This document shows positions 9,476 to 20,559 of a stretch of 64,000 nt of DNA, piece after piece. The number at the start of each line of letters is the position of its first letter. Within the stretch, counting starts at the first letter, position 1. Under the pieces are notes generated by a model. The model saw nothing but the letters and a program-made list of their open reading frames with translations. It was not told the origin of the DNA and searched no databases. The translations under genes and the position numbers were made by a program. The stretch comes from Spiroplasma kunkelii CR2-3x. GTDB lineage: Bacteria; Bacillota_I; Bacilli_A; Mycoplasmatales; Mycoplasmataceae. Where the stretch lies: the NCBI RefSeq assembly GCF_001274875.1, contig NZ_CP010899.1, positions 124,001-188,000 on the forward strand. The letters are read 5' to 3'.

Positions 9476-11212
9476 CTATAATCCCATTTTAAAGCGATAC
9501 GGATAAGAACCATAAAACAAAGCATCATATGGGTCGTGGTACATTTTACTATCAGGTGTGTTTGTTTTGGTATCGCTAAACCTTAATTCACTAATGCACT
9601 TATCTAAAAATGGGAAGTTGTCTAAAATACCATATATTTTGCCTTGAACAAACTTTTTTCTTATTCATGTTACACGATTAATTATTCCTGCTTCTTTATT
9701 AAGGGATGTTTGATGTTTTTTAGCTTTAAACATTTTAATTTTATAACCTAAATAAGGGTAAATATCTTCTTGTAATTTTTGCATAAAATCATGTGCATTA
9801 ATATCATAATGAAATGTAGCATATTCAAAACCATCAAATTTGTCAAATGTATTAATTATTCATTGTCCATAATGTTCAACTAAATCATTTAAGTTCATTG
9901 CATTTTTAGGTGTAATAACATTTTCTTCAATTAAATATTTATCATATTCATTATTTTCATTAATTTTATATCCACTAAATAAAAATACTGTATGGTCTTC
10001 ACTACCATTAGCATAATCAACCCCAATTGAATAACTGTCAAATTGATACTGTTTTGTATTTGCATTATAAAAATCTTGTAAATTATATTCTTTAATATAT
10101 TTACGATAATTTCGTAAAACATAAATACTAGGGTCATTGTCGTTATATTCAAATCCGTAATATTCAAGTTCAAATAAATCGGGTCGTTCTTCTTTATTTG
10201 TTAAAACAAGTTTTTTGGTAATATTAGGTATTTTATTTCAAACAGCCCCCATTGTTAATCGTAAATTAAAAACACCTAAACCATTAAATGCTTGTTTATT
10301 TTCTGAATATATTTGGTTATGTTCTTTTAAAATAGTTTTAATTCTTTCATTTAAAGGTAAATATGGTGTTACAAACTTTTCATAAAATACGTGGTATTTA
10401 TCAAAAGGATTAAAAGTAAATTGATTAGAATATATTTTATGAAAATATGTTGTTACTGTTATATATTGTTTTGTTATATTATCTCATTCTTTAAATATTC
10501 AAGATAATTCTTTTATAGGAATAGGATTGTCTAAATTATACTGTTCATTATTATTTTCATCGGTATATTTTTCATAAGATACTTTTAAACTTTTAGAACG
10601 AAACATTGAAATTCTTAAATTATTATATCTTTTATCTAATTCTTTATCAGTTAATATTTCTTTTTCTTCAGCATGTATCATTTCATCAGTTCATGCTGTT
10701 ATAATACCGCTTCCTTTCCCAACTTTACCCATAATTTTATTACCATTAGCATAACCAGCAAAAGCAATACGAACACCACTAGGAAAAACAATTTATCCAC
10801 CTTCTTTAACATTTTTAGGTCAAATAATTCCATTTTCATTGTCAGGCCCCAAATCAACTCCATATTTATCATATAAATAATTACATACGTTAATTGTATC
10901 TCCAAAAGTAGTGTCTTCGTGGGTGTTAGCATATCTTCGTAAAATGTTGGATGAAGCATCGCTAAAATTACAAGCATAAAATAACTTTTCTGCTATATGA
11001 TTTCATGTTTTATTAGTACCACGACCAGCAGACACAAACTTAAAAAAACTTGGCGAAGTAAAATAACGGGCATAACTATCACCAACAAAGTCTTTAAATA
11101 CTTCTCAGTCAAAACCAAAATTATAGTCACTAAAATTTAAATCATATTTTTTATTTAAATGTTCATAACTAGTAATCCGTTTTTTGTTATTAATTTTAGT
11201 AAAATCTTGCAT
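9476..11212 (-). pseudogene. Phage terminase large subunit with one in-frame TAA
   Basis: Terminase large subunits pack phage DNA using an N-terminal ATPase and a C-terminal RuvC-fold nuclease. The 578-codon frame shows Walker A-like SAGRGTNKTW (near residue 65), Walker B/acid TDEMIHAEE, nuclease Asp in GVDYANGSEDHT and a later acid in DPYDALFYGS. Many TGA codons are Trp. A single TAA at 10793-10795 (codon 140, EGG-stop-IVFP) interrupts an otherwise intact gene; CAA to TAA is the likely change. No portal or capsid gene adjoins it, so it is an orphan remnant. GGAG-type site precedes the ATG at 11212. Confidence 0.82.
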
Positions 11213-11327
11213 TTTTAAATCTCCTTGCTTTTAAATTTATGATAAGATAAATAAACTTATCAAATATCAAATTAAATATTAATAATGTTATATTAAAAAT
11301 GTTTTTTAAAGATAGGGAATAATTAAG

Positions 11328-12644
11328 ATGGAGTTAAAACAGAATTTGTTAGAAAATTATAAAGAAAATAAAACAATCGATACACAAAATGAAGTTAAAA
11401 ATTTATTAATTAATAGAGATAATGAGATATTTAAATTATATCAACAAGGACAAATATTACAAGGATATAAGGTTGTATCAAAATTACCAAAAACAATTCA
11501 AACAGAGTATGGAAATATTCCTATAAAAAGACGAAGATATGTTAAATATGAAGAAGAAAATAAAAAATATATAAATCGTTATCCTTTAGATGAGGAATTA
11601 GGTTTAAAAAAATATAAAAGAGTTGAAAAGAATTTAAGAGATAAATATATCTCTTTTTTAGGTGATGGAAAAAGATATAAAGATATTTTGCATACAACAG
11701 AAAATGCTAACATTAGTGAAAAAACAATATCTAATATTTTTAAGAATGCCAATTTAGAAAAAATTGACTATATTAGCAATAAAAATAACAATAAAATTAA
11801 AATTCCAAATAATGTTTTATATATTCAAATTGACGGAGCTTTTGTTCCTATGCGAGAAAATAAAAAAAGAGTTGAAAAGAAAATATTTTTTTCAACTATG
11901 CATATTGGAATTGATGAAGAAAAATCAACTAAAACAAGAAAAGTAATTAAAAATAAAAAGGGTGTTTTTCAAATGATGGATAAAACTTCTAAAAATGAAA
12001 AATCTAGTTTTAATAATTTTATTGACAAAATTTTTAAACTAATGAATACTTATGATATTAATGAAAATACTAAAATATTAGTATTAAGTGATGGTGAAAA
12101 ACAAATTAAAAAAATTTACAACGCAATAAAAATAAAATATAAAAATAACACCGTATCATATAGTTTGGATAAATTCCATTTAGTAAAAAGATTTAAGGAT
12201 TTATTTTCATATCGAAATAAAAACAAAATTAATAGACTAAAATATAAATTAGCAAAAATATATTTTTTTACTGGAAATTATGTAGTCTTATTAGATTTTT
12301 TAATTTGTCATTTACCCTATGTTATTGACAACAAAAAGAAATTTTTATTAGAAACTATTGAATTAATTAAAAATAATAAAGATGGCATTGAAAATCAAGC
12401 ATTAGAATATAATATTGGTTGTCATATGGAGGGTGATGTTTCACATTATATTAAGGCTGTTAAAGGACGAGGGGCAAAAATATATTGTAAAGAAATATTT
12501 AATAATATGTTAATTTCTTCAATGTTAAGACTTAATAGCAGAATTAACGAAGTTAAAATTGAAAAAACTAATAAAATTAAAGAAAAAATTAAATTTAATA
12601 TTTTTAATTTAAATCAAAGACAAAACCAATTTTTATTTTTATAA
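11328..12644 (+). CDS. UPF0236 / ISLre2-type transposase-like protein (Mbov_0401-like)
   Basis: Full-length 438-residue protein of the UPF0236/ISLre2 type, in mollicutes often found as an ICE-associated transposase-like protein. Residues consistent with a DDE core: Asp in YIQIDGAFV (near 166), Asp in LVLSDGEKQI (near 258), the SLDKFHLVKRF helix, and Glu/His in CHMEGDVSHYIKAVKGRG (near 370). N-terminal EYGNIPIKRRRYV is the usual entry. No TGA codons occur in this gene although neighbours use them heavily, and it is very Lys/Asn/Ile rich. I saw no clear terminal inverted repeats, so the ends of the element are undefined. Confidence 0.82.
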   Translation: MELKQNLLENYKENKTIDTQNEVKNLLINRDNEIFKLYQQGQILQGYKVVSKLPKTIQTEYGNIPIKRRRYVKYEEENKKYINRYPLDEELGLKKYKRVEKNLRDKYISFLGDGKRYKDILHTTENANISEKTISNIFKNANLEKIDYISNKNNNKIKIPNNVLYIQIDGAFVPMRENKKRVEKKIFFSTMHIGIDEEKSTKTRKVIKNKKGVFQMMDKTSKNEKSSFNNFIDKIFKLMNTYDINENTKILVLSDGEKQIKKIYNAIKIKYKNNTVSYSLDKFHLVKRFKDLFSYRNKNKINRLKYKLAKIYFFTGNYVVLLDFLICHLPYVIDNKKKFLLETIELIKNNKDGIENQALEYNIGCHMEGDVSHYIKAVKGRGAKIYCKEIFNNMLISSMLRLNSRINEVKIEKTNKIKEKIKFNIFNLNQRQNQFLFL

Positions 12645-12649
12645 AAAAA

Positions 12650-12690
12650 ACTTTTTAAAATTAGTAATAACTTTAAAAAGTAATTTTTAG
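12650..12690 (+). terminator. Terminator after the transposase gene
   Basis: Perfect 10-bp stem ACTTTTTAAA (12650-12659) / TTTAAAAAGT (12672-12681), 12-base loop, then AATTTTT. It starts 6 bases after the transposase stop. Confidence 0.7.
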
Positions 12691-12749
12691 TGTGGAAAAA
12701 TCATAATTAAAAATTATATTTTTTAAAAAGGTTGAATTTTTTATAAACT

Positions 12750-13371
12750 TTGTTATCATTTAACCATAAGCGAAACTTAATTTGTTTCTAATTACTTAAT
12801 TTTATTAAAAACCTCAAAATAATATATACTACCAGATTACTTTAACTGATAAAATAACATCATCACACTGATCTAAAAAACAAAAAAAGAATATGGTAAA
12901 AATTATAAAATTAGTAGTGTAATGATACCAGAAGCATTTAATATTGAGGATAATATTTATTTAATTAATGAAGAAACTACATCATTATGAACTATGGAAA
13001 GTGAAAATATTTTAACTGATATCATTGGTAGTGGGTGATTAGTGCTTGGGATGGATGATCATCTACTCCTGATAATAAATATTATAGTCAAGATATTTTA
13101 TTATTTGATTTTGGAACATTTGGTGCAACTAATTGAAAGCAAGTACAAGATAATTATGATAGTTTTGAATTTAGTAATACTGGTCACATTCATGTATAAA
13201 ACACAAATTGTATTTTACAATGATGATGTTAAACTAAAAATGCGTGTTAATTATGAATTGTATGTTAAAGGTGGTGATTACCAATTTTCAGGATATTGAG
13301 AAAGAGGAAGATTTAAAATTAAAACAAGTACAACAACATATTTTAATTTAAAAAAAATAGAGTTTTTATAA
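12750..13371 (+). pseudogene. Unrecognised secreted or surface protein, heavily broken
   Basis: A plus-strand reading frame can be followed through SSVMIPEAFNIEDNIYLIN, ENILTDIIGSGW, SAWDGWSSTPDNKYY, FEFSNTGHIHV, KLKMRVNYELYVKGG and QFSGYWERGRFKI. It needs at least two frameshifts (near 13040 and 13195). Upstream, four TAA codons sit where Gln would fit (SET-stop-F, TSK-stop-YI, NW-stop-NN, LI-stop-KT). I do not recognise the family; alternating polar and Tyr/Trp-rich strands suggest a beta-rich extracellular domain. The 5' end is lost next to the transposase gene, which may have truncated it. Confidence 0.55.
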
Positions 13372-13862
13372 CCTCTATTTTTAATTGAAAAAATTAAATT
13401 AACATTATCATCTATTTTTGGCAAAGATGGAATAGATGTATTATCTTCTCATTTATATAAAGATTTAAAAAACTCTTGTTGTTTTGAATCATCTTCTCAT
13501 CTTTTAATTAACACAATTCCGCCATCATCTTTTAATTCACCTAACAATAAACCTGAATTATATCCTTGTTTAATACTATATTGAATAATATATTTACCAT
13601 ACTTATCAAAATTTTAAATTTCTTTATTTGAAAATTTAAACAAACTAATTTTTCATTTATCTTCTTTTGGTGTTCTTCAAATTGTAGCATAATACTTATT
13701 GTCAACTTTTTTAAATGGTTGGTCTTTTGTACACATTTGTTTTCAATTACCAATATCTTTTCTTTCACAATCATCTAAATTATAAACTTTACAACTTACT
13801 ATTTCTGTTGCATTTAATCCAATTAATGTAATTGTACCAAATAAACTTAATCATTTCTTCAT
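13278..13862 (-). pseudogene. Lipoprotein pseudogene, paralogue of 8614-9135
   Basis: Starts MKKWLSLFGTITLIG with lipobox Cys at residue 24 (EIVSC) after a strong GGGAGG site, so the signal region is intact. TAA at codon 83 (NKEI-stop-NFD) truncates it. Beyond this the frame continues with DSKQQEFFKSLYKWE, matching the 8614 lipoprotein's SGYDL to YFKSVYRW region in layout. The frame then runs through a terminator and into antisense of the upstream pseudogene until 13278, so its true end is lost (probably near 13383). Confidence 0.75.
13353..13382. terminator. Bidirectional terminator between convergent pseudogenes
   Basis: Perfect 10-bp stem AAAAATAGAG (13353-13362) / CTCTATTTTT (13373-13382) with flanking A and T runs. 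Confidence 0.65.
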
Positions 13863-13964
13863 TGTAGAATTATCCTCCCTCTTTTATTTATTATCCTATT
13901 GAAAATATAAATATTCCTTGTGATATATAGTACAATATAAGTAGTTTAAACAAGGGAGGAAGTT

Positions 13965-14288
13965 ATGAAACCAGAATTAAAGGAATTATTATTAGAAATT
14001 AAAACTAAAATTAATTATGATAAACTTTTTCGTGATTTTATTGGCGAAGTTCTAAATGAAGCTAATTACAATAATTATTATGAACAATCAGTTGTTGATG
14101 AAGAAATTGCAGAGCAATTAGTTGAAATCTATTTTATTGAAAATTATAGTAGTGATGAAGAAGTTTCAGATCTAAAAGAAAAAATCATGAAAATTTTATT
14201 CTTTTTAGAAGGACAAGAAGAATTAATTAAAGAATATGCTTATTTTGTTGAAACCAAAGTAAGTCAAATTGTGACAGAACTTAACTAA
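13965..14288 (+). CDS. Small acidic protein of unknown function
   Basis: 107 residues, strongly acidic and predicted helical (ELKELLLEIKTK, EEIAEQLVEIY, EEVSDLKEKIMKILFFL). No signal peptide or membrane segment, so cytosolic. I do not recognise a family. It has an excellent start: AAGGGAGGAAG (13952-13962) precedes the ATG at 13965. Followed by a hairpin terminator (14299-14322), so it is probably its own transcription unit between the lipoprotein pseudogene and uvrA. Composition and intactness suggest a maintained chromosomal gene. Confidence 0.7.
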   Translation: MKPELKELLLEIKTKINYDKLFRDFIGEVLNEANYNNYYEQSVVDEEIAEQLVEIYFIENYSSDEEVSDLKEKIMKILFFLEGQEELIKEYAYFVETKVSQIVTELN

Positions 14289-14298
14289 TTTTATTAAT

Positions 14299-14322
14299 CT
14301 GACAGTTAATGTTAGTTTTTTT
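14299..14322 (+). terminator. Terminator after the acidic-protein gene
   Basis: CTGACA (14299-14304) pairs with TGTTAG (14310-14315, one G-T pair) across a GTTAA loop, followed by seven T. Confidence 0.6.
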
Positions 14323-14433
14323 AAACTTAGATTTAATCATTTGTATATATTAAAAATTTATAATTTTCTTTTTTAAAAATAAGATTATTTTATGATGCTA
14401 ATTTACAAAAAAACTAATTAAGAGGGTGAGAAA

Positions 14434-17286
14434 ATGGGAAAAGATTGAATCGTTGTTAAAGGAGCTCGAGAGAATAATTTAAAGAATATTGATGTTAAGG
14501 TACCTAAAGATAAATTAGTTGTTTTTACTGGTTTATCAGGAAGCGGAAAATCATCATTAGCTTTTAATACCATTTATGCAGAAGGAAGACGCCGTTATAT
14601 CGAAAGTCTATCAAGTTATGCTCGCCAATTTTTAGGTGGAAATGAAAAACCTGATGTTGATGCAATTGAAGGTTTGTCACCAGCGATTTCTATTGATCAA
14701 AAAACAACTAGTCATAATCCTCGCAGTACTGTTGGAACAGTTACTGAAATTTATGATTATTTACGTTTATTATATGCTCGCGTTGGGACACCATATTGTA
14801 TTAATGGTCATGGGGTTATTAAATCAGTAACAGTTAAAGAAATAATAAATAATTTAAAACAACTTTTAACAGAAGGTGAAAAATTTATGATTTTGTCGCC
14901 AGTAGTTCGTTATAAGAAAGGTAGTTTTAAAGATTTATTTGCACGTTTAAAACAAGAAAGTTTTATTCGTGTTAAGGTTAATGATGAAATCAAAACTTTA
15001 GATGAAGAAATTGAATTAGATAAAAATAAACAACAAAATATTGATATTATTATTGACCGCTTGGTTTATAAAGAATCAGCAGATTTATTAAGTCGAATTC
15101 ATGATGCAATTGAAGTAGCGTTAAAATATGGTAATGCATTAGTAAAAATTGATTTTGCTGATCAAAAAAAGGAAATGCTTTTTTCAACTAATTATTCATG
15201 TAGTATTTGCGGTTTTGTTATTCCGGAATTAGAACCACGATTATTTTCATTTAATTCACCCTCAGGAGCTTGTAGTGAATGTAAAGGATTGGGAGTAAAA
15301 TTAGAAGTTGATGAAGATTTATTGATACCTAATCGGTCATTATCAATTTTACAAGGGGCAATTATTTATTTAAAAAATATTGTTAATACAACAAATATTG
15401 AATGGCAAAAGTTTAAAGTTTTAGCTAATTATTATCATATTGTGTTAGAACAACCCGTCAGTGATTTGACAAAAGAGCAACTAGAATATTTGATTCGTGG
15501 TAGTGATGAACCAATTGAATATAATTTAAAAACAGCTAGCGGGAACATTATGCGGGGATACGATTATATTGAAGGAATTGGGCAGTTAATTGAACGTCGC
15601 TATACGGAAACATCAAGTGAATCACAACGTGAATATTATAAACAATTTATGACAGATAAAAAATGTGGAACTTGCTTAGGAAAGCGATTAAATGAAATTC
15701 CTTTATCAGTTAAGATTAATAATATTAGTATTTCTGAATTTACTGATTTATCTGTTGAAGATGAATTAAAAGAAGTTTTGAATTTAAAATTAACAGAATC
15801 ACAACAAGAAATTGCACGATTAATTATTAATGAATTAGTTAATCGTTTGGATTTTTTAAGTCGTGTTGGATTAGGTTATTTAACGTTATCACGTAATGCT
15901 TCAACATTATCAGGTGGAGAAGCTCAACGAATTCGATTAGCAACGCAAATTGGTAGTCAATTAACGGGGGTTTTGTATGTTCTTGATGAACCTTCAATTG
16001 GATTACACCAACGAGATAATGATAAATTAATTGAAACATTAAAAAATTTACGTGATTTAGGAAATACTTTAATTGTTGTTGAGCACGATGAAGATACGAT
16101 TCGTGCTAGTGATTATATTATTGACATTGGTCCACGTGCAGGAATTAATGGGGGGCAAGTTGTTGCTGCGGGAAGTATTGATGATATTCAACAAAACCCA
16201 AATTCAATTACTGCTAAATATTTAACTGGTGAATTAGCAATTGATGTGCCAAAAAAACGGCGTGGTGGTAATGGCTTAGTATTAGAAATTAAAGGAGCAC
16301 GAGAAAACAATTTAAAAAATATTAATGTTACAATTCCTTTAAATAAATTTGTTTGTTTAACAGGTGTTTCAGGAAGTGGTAAATCAACTTTAATGAATGA
16401 AATTTTATGAAAGGGTATTAAGAAAAATTTAGGGTTAGCAACTGAACGACCAGGGGCACATGATAAAATACTTGGGATTGATAACATTGATAAAGTAATT
16501 AATATTTCCCAAGATCCAATTGGGAAAACACCACGGAGTAATCCAGCAACTTATACATCAGTTTTTGATGATATTCGTGATTTATTTGCCGATACAAATG
16601 AAGCTAAAGCACGAGGATATTTGAAGGGTCGTTTTTCGTTTAATGTGCCAGGTGGACGTTGTGAACATTGTCAAGGTGATGGAATTATTAAGATTTCAAT
16701 GCACTTTCTACCAACGGTTTATGTTTCTTGCGAAGTTTGTGAAGGTAAACGTTATAATGATGAAACATTATTAGTTAAATTCAAAGATAAAAATATTTAT
16801 GATGTTTTAGAAATGACAGTTGATCAAGCTTGTGATTTTTTTGCGACACAACCAAAAATTAGTCAGAAGTTAGGAACAATGCAAGAGGTTGGGTTAGGTT
16901 ATATTAAATTAGGCCAATCAGCAACAGAATTGTCTGGTGGAGAAGCCCAACGGGTTAAGTTATCAACCTTTTTGTTAAAACGGACAACGGGAAAAACTTT
17001 ATTTTTATTAGATGAACCAACAACGGGATTACATGTTGATGATGTTAACAGATTGTTAGTAGTTTTGAATAAAATTGTTGATAATGGTGATACTGTTATT
17101 ACGATTGAACATAATTTAGATGTTATTAAAATGGCTGATTATATTATTGATTTAGGACCAGAAGGTGGCGTTGGTGGTGGCATGATTGTTGCAACAGGAA
17201 CACCAGAACAACTTGTTTTAAAAAGTGGCACTAGTTATACAGCGCAATATTTAAAACCTTTATTAAAAAGTAAAAGGTTAGAATAA
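14434..17286 (+). CDS. uvrA: Excinuclease ABC subunit A
   Basis: Damage-recognition ATPase of nucleotide excision repair. 950 residues, typical length. Two ABC modules: Walker [12 protein letters not shown] (near residue 30) with signature [12 protein letters not shown] and [13 protein letters not shown], then second Walker [11 protein letters not shown] (near 640) with [12 protein letters not shown] and [13 protein letters not shown]. Zinc motifs are CSICG and CSECKG in the first half, CEHCQG and CEVCEG in the second. TGA is Trp in KDWIVV and ILWKGI. Start has AGAGGGTGAG upstream. Stop overlaps the folC start by one base (TAATG), so translation is coupled to folC. Confidence 0.97.
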
Positions 17287-18410
17287 TGGATGTTAAAAAA
17301 CAACTTTTTAAGACAACGTTTTTTCAAAAAAAATATAATTTGGCAAAATTATTAACAGAAAAATATGCGGATGCACAAAATAAAATTAAAGTAATTAATG
17401 TTGTTGGTACAAACGGAAAGGGATCAGTTGCAAATTACTTACACCGCCAGTTAATGTTAAATTATCAACGGGTAGGTCTTTTTACATCACCAGCATTTTC
17501 AAAACATAATGAACGAATTAAAATTAATAGAAAGATGATTAGTGATAGTGATTTAAAACGAATTATAAAAGAAATTAAAGAAGAAATTAAAACTTATCAA
17601 TTAACTTTTTTTGAAATTTGAGTTTTAATTTGTATTAAATATTTTTTAGAGCAAAAAATTGATATTGCAATTATTGAAGCTGGAATTGGTGGTTGTTTAG
17701 ATGCAACGAATGTTTTTAATAATCAATTAGCTGTTTTATTAACTTCAATTGATTATGAACATACTGAGATATTAGGGAATACTTTGGATAGTATTATTCA
17801 AAATAAAGTTGGAATTGCAAAAAACAATTGTCAACTTTTTATTAGTGCTAGTTGTAAAAAACATTTTAATTTAATTGCAAAATATTATAATTCGGATAAT
17901 ATTATTACAAGCGAAGTTTACTCACAAGCAATTAATTATTACCAAGAATTTAATGTTGGCTTAGTTATTAAGTTTTTAAAAATTTTTAAGTTTAAAATTA
18001 ATTATGAGCTTTTTAAAGTGAACCCAGTCTTAGGGCGCTTTACCCAACTAAGTAAAAATCCGTATTTTATTATTGATGGAGCACATAATCCAGAAGGAAT
18101 TCGTGCCTGTATTAATACTTTTGAAATGTTACATAATTTGAATCGAAATGAAGTATTAGTATTATATGCTTCTTCACAAAAAAAAGATTATATGCAAAAT
18201 TTAATTTTATTGAAGGAACATTTTGGCAATAATTTATATATTACGGAATTTCAGCATCCAATGTCATGAGACATTAATAATATTAAGATGCAGAACAAAG
18301 TTAAAAATTGAAAAAAATTATTATTACAAAATAAAACAAAAAATATTTTAGTTTGTGGGTCGCTATATTTTATTCCGTTGGTTTATCAGTTTTATTTAGA
18401 GAGGGTATAA
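17286..18410 (+). CDS. folC: Folylpolyglutamate synthase / dihydrofolate synthase
   Basis: Adds glutamate residues to folates, retaining them in the cytosol. 374 residues, slightly short for the family. Shows the Mur-ligase P-loop VVGTNGKGSVANYL (near residue 40), the TSPAFSKHNERIKIN stretch, IEAGIGGCLDATNVF, TSIDYEHTEILG and the C-terminal FIIDGAHNPEGI. Start overlaps uvrA's stop by one base. TGA is Trp in EIWVLIC and SWDINN. A folate-type ECF substrate-binding gene follows after 3 bases, so import and retention are made from one message. Confidence 0.93.
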
Positions 18411-18413
18411 AAT

Positions 18414-19118
18414 ATGCTATATATATTAACAAATATTGGTGCTTGTTTAGGGATTGCTATTTTATTTTATCTTGGGATATTATTAGATTATAAAAATTGA
18501 AAAAAAATTAGTATTTTAACAATTACAATTATAAGTTTATTAATTGCATTATCTGTTATTTTAACAAATATTATTAGTTATACTATTCCGTTCCCATTTA
18601 TGGGAGGAAGATTAATTCAATTAGCATTAGGTAACTTTTTAATTTTTGTGCTTGGAATGTTATTTGGACCATTTTTGGGTGTATTGAGTGGTCTTGTTAC
18701 TGATGCTTTAGGGGCTTTGATAAATATTGGTGGAACATATCATACTGGTTTTTCCTTTAATCTTGCTTTATATGGTTTTTTAGGAAGTATGGTTTTTTTA
18801 TTTAAAACTGATAAATTTTGAATATTAAAAACAATTATCTTATATGCAATAGGGTTTGCTTTAATTTCATTTGCATTTAATGTTTTATGATTATATACAA
18901 TCGGTCTAAAACAAGTTCTTTTCCCAATGACTTTTGTTATTAAAGCAATTAAGTTTCCAATTCAATTGGCAATTTATTTACCAATGGTTATTTCAAGTTT
19001 TACTATTTTATATAAATTAATTACTTCACGTCATAATCTTGCTTTATGATGCACCCAAAAAGGATTATTAGTTTTAACACCAATTAAATTTAAAAAACAG
19101 AAAAGATATAATAGTTAA
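18414..19118 (+). CDS. folT: ECF transporter S component, folate type
   Basis: Substrate-capturing membrane subunit of an energy-coupling-factor vitamin importer; the shared ATPase and T subunits are elsewhere. 234 residues with about six hydrophobic helices. The segment FMGGRLIQLALGNF, then GMLFGPFLGVLSGLVTDALG, is typical of the folate-family S subunits (small residues that contact the T subunit). Position 3 bases after folC supports folate as substrate; this is inference from context plus family look. TGA Trp codons are frequent. The C terminus is basic (KFKKQKRY). Confidence 0.85.
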
Positions 19119-19130
19119 AAGTTGTTTATA

Positions 19131-19192
19131 TGTGGAAAAGTTTTAAAAACTTAATAATTATAACTTTTTTATTTAAAAAAGATTGTGGATAA
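19131..19192 (+). promoter_or_regulatory. DnaA-box-like sites upstream of dnaB-dnaI
   Basis: TGTGGATAA (19184-19192) is a perfect match to the inverse of the TTATCCACA DnaA box; TGTGGAAAA (19131-19139) is one mismatch away. Both sit in the 165-base gap before the helicase-loader genes, suggesting DnaA control of this operon. Confidence 0.5.
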
Positions 19193-19283
19193 GTCAGCTA
19201 ATAGCATTATTTTAACAAATTATATTTACTTATTAATTGTTCATTGTAATATTATTAATAATTAAACAAAGAGGAACGGAAAA

Positions 19284-20531
19284 ATGATGGAAAAAGAAAC
19301 TACTTATTTAATTAAACAAGAGTATCAATTGTCAGACAATGAACGTATGTTACTTTTATGTTTATATAGGCCAATTATTGGCGATAAAGCACATATGTTA
19401 TATATTGCCTTAACAGCACAAGATTTCATCTTAGAATTAAATACTAAATATCATTTAGAAAATCTTTTAACATTATTACAAATATCATATGATGAATTTT
19501 TAGTAGCAAAAAGTAAATTAGAAACAATTGGTTTATTAAAGATTTTAAAACGTGAAAAAGGAAAGCACTATATTTTAAAACCACAATTACCAATTTCCGC
19601 AATTGATTTTTTTGAAAATCAAATTTTAATAAATTATTTATTGAATATTGTAGGAGAAAAATCTTTTGCAATTATTAAAGCTAAATTTATTGTTAATCAG
19701 CAAGATCGTAAACAGAAGCATAATGATTTATCTGGTCAATTAAGTGATGAAACAATGACATTTGATTTTGTTTATATTGATAAATACTTAGAATCAAAAA
19801 ATGCAAATCATAAATTATATTTACCATATCGTGAAAAAATTATCCAGTTAGCAAATTATTACAATGTTTTAACAAATAATCTTGCTATTTTTATTTATAA
19901 AAGTATTGAGTTAACTGCCAAAGAACGAATTTTTAATTATGAAACATTTCAACATTTACTATCTGATTTTCATCAAAAAACAATATTAAAAAAACAACTT
20001 AATCTAGAACAATTAAATTTAATTGTTAATAATGAAAATGTTATTAAGCCAACTAACATGTTAGAAGCAAAAATTAATGAAATGGTTTCAATTGATCCAA
20101 TTCAATATTTAACTTTACTACGAGAAAATAAGAAGCCAACACCAATTGAAATTGAATTAATTCGCGATTTAATTATTAATTATTCATTAACACCAGGGGT
20201 AGTTAATTGTTTAATTGAATATGTTTGATTTAAAAATGCTCATCGAATTGAAAGAAAGTATTGTGAAAAAATTGCAAACACTTTTCATCAATTACAAATT
20301 AATACTGTTGATAAAGCGATGGAGCATTTACGTGGTGCTTATGCAAAAACACAAAAAAGTAAAGTTACAAAAGATGATATTAAAACAAAAACATATCAAT
20401 GGAAAGAAAAAATAGTTAAACATAATATGGCTGAATTAGAATATAATAAAATTTATGAACAAAAACGACAAGAACAAGGAATTAAAAAAGTTGATCTTAC
20501 ACAATTATTAGATGATTTAAAAAATTTATAA
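19284..20531 (+). CDS. dnaB: Replication initiation / helicase-loading protein DnaB (DnaD-domain)
   Basis: Gram-positive DnaB homologue that helps bring the replicative helicase to the origin; not the helicase itself. 415 residues. N-terminal winged-helix-like region (YQLSDNERMLLLCLYRPI), then a DnaD-type C-terminal region including PIQYLTLLRENKKPTPIEIELIRDL, then YSLTPGVVNCLIEYVWF (Trp from TGA), followed by a basic, helical tail. A second ATG at 19287 is equally usable after GAGGAACGGAAAA. Followed 28 bases later by the loader ATPase gene, the same pairing as dnaB-dnaI in Bacillus. Confidence 0.87.
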
Positions 20532-20559
20532 TAGTAAAAATGAAAGAGAGATGGGGGCA

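Noticed and set aside
10673-10876. Plus-strand open frame antisense to terminase
   Set aside because: Shadow of the terminase frame; no initiation signal.
12645-12740. Terminal inverted repeats of the UPF0236/ISLre2-like element
   Set aside because: No convincing complement was found at the 11213-11327 side; only a terminator is supported.
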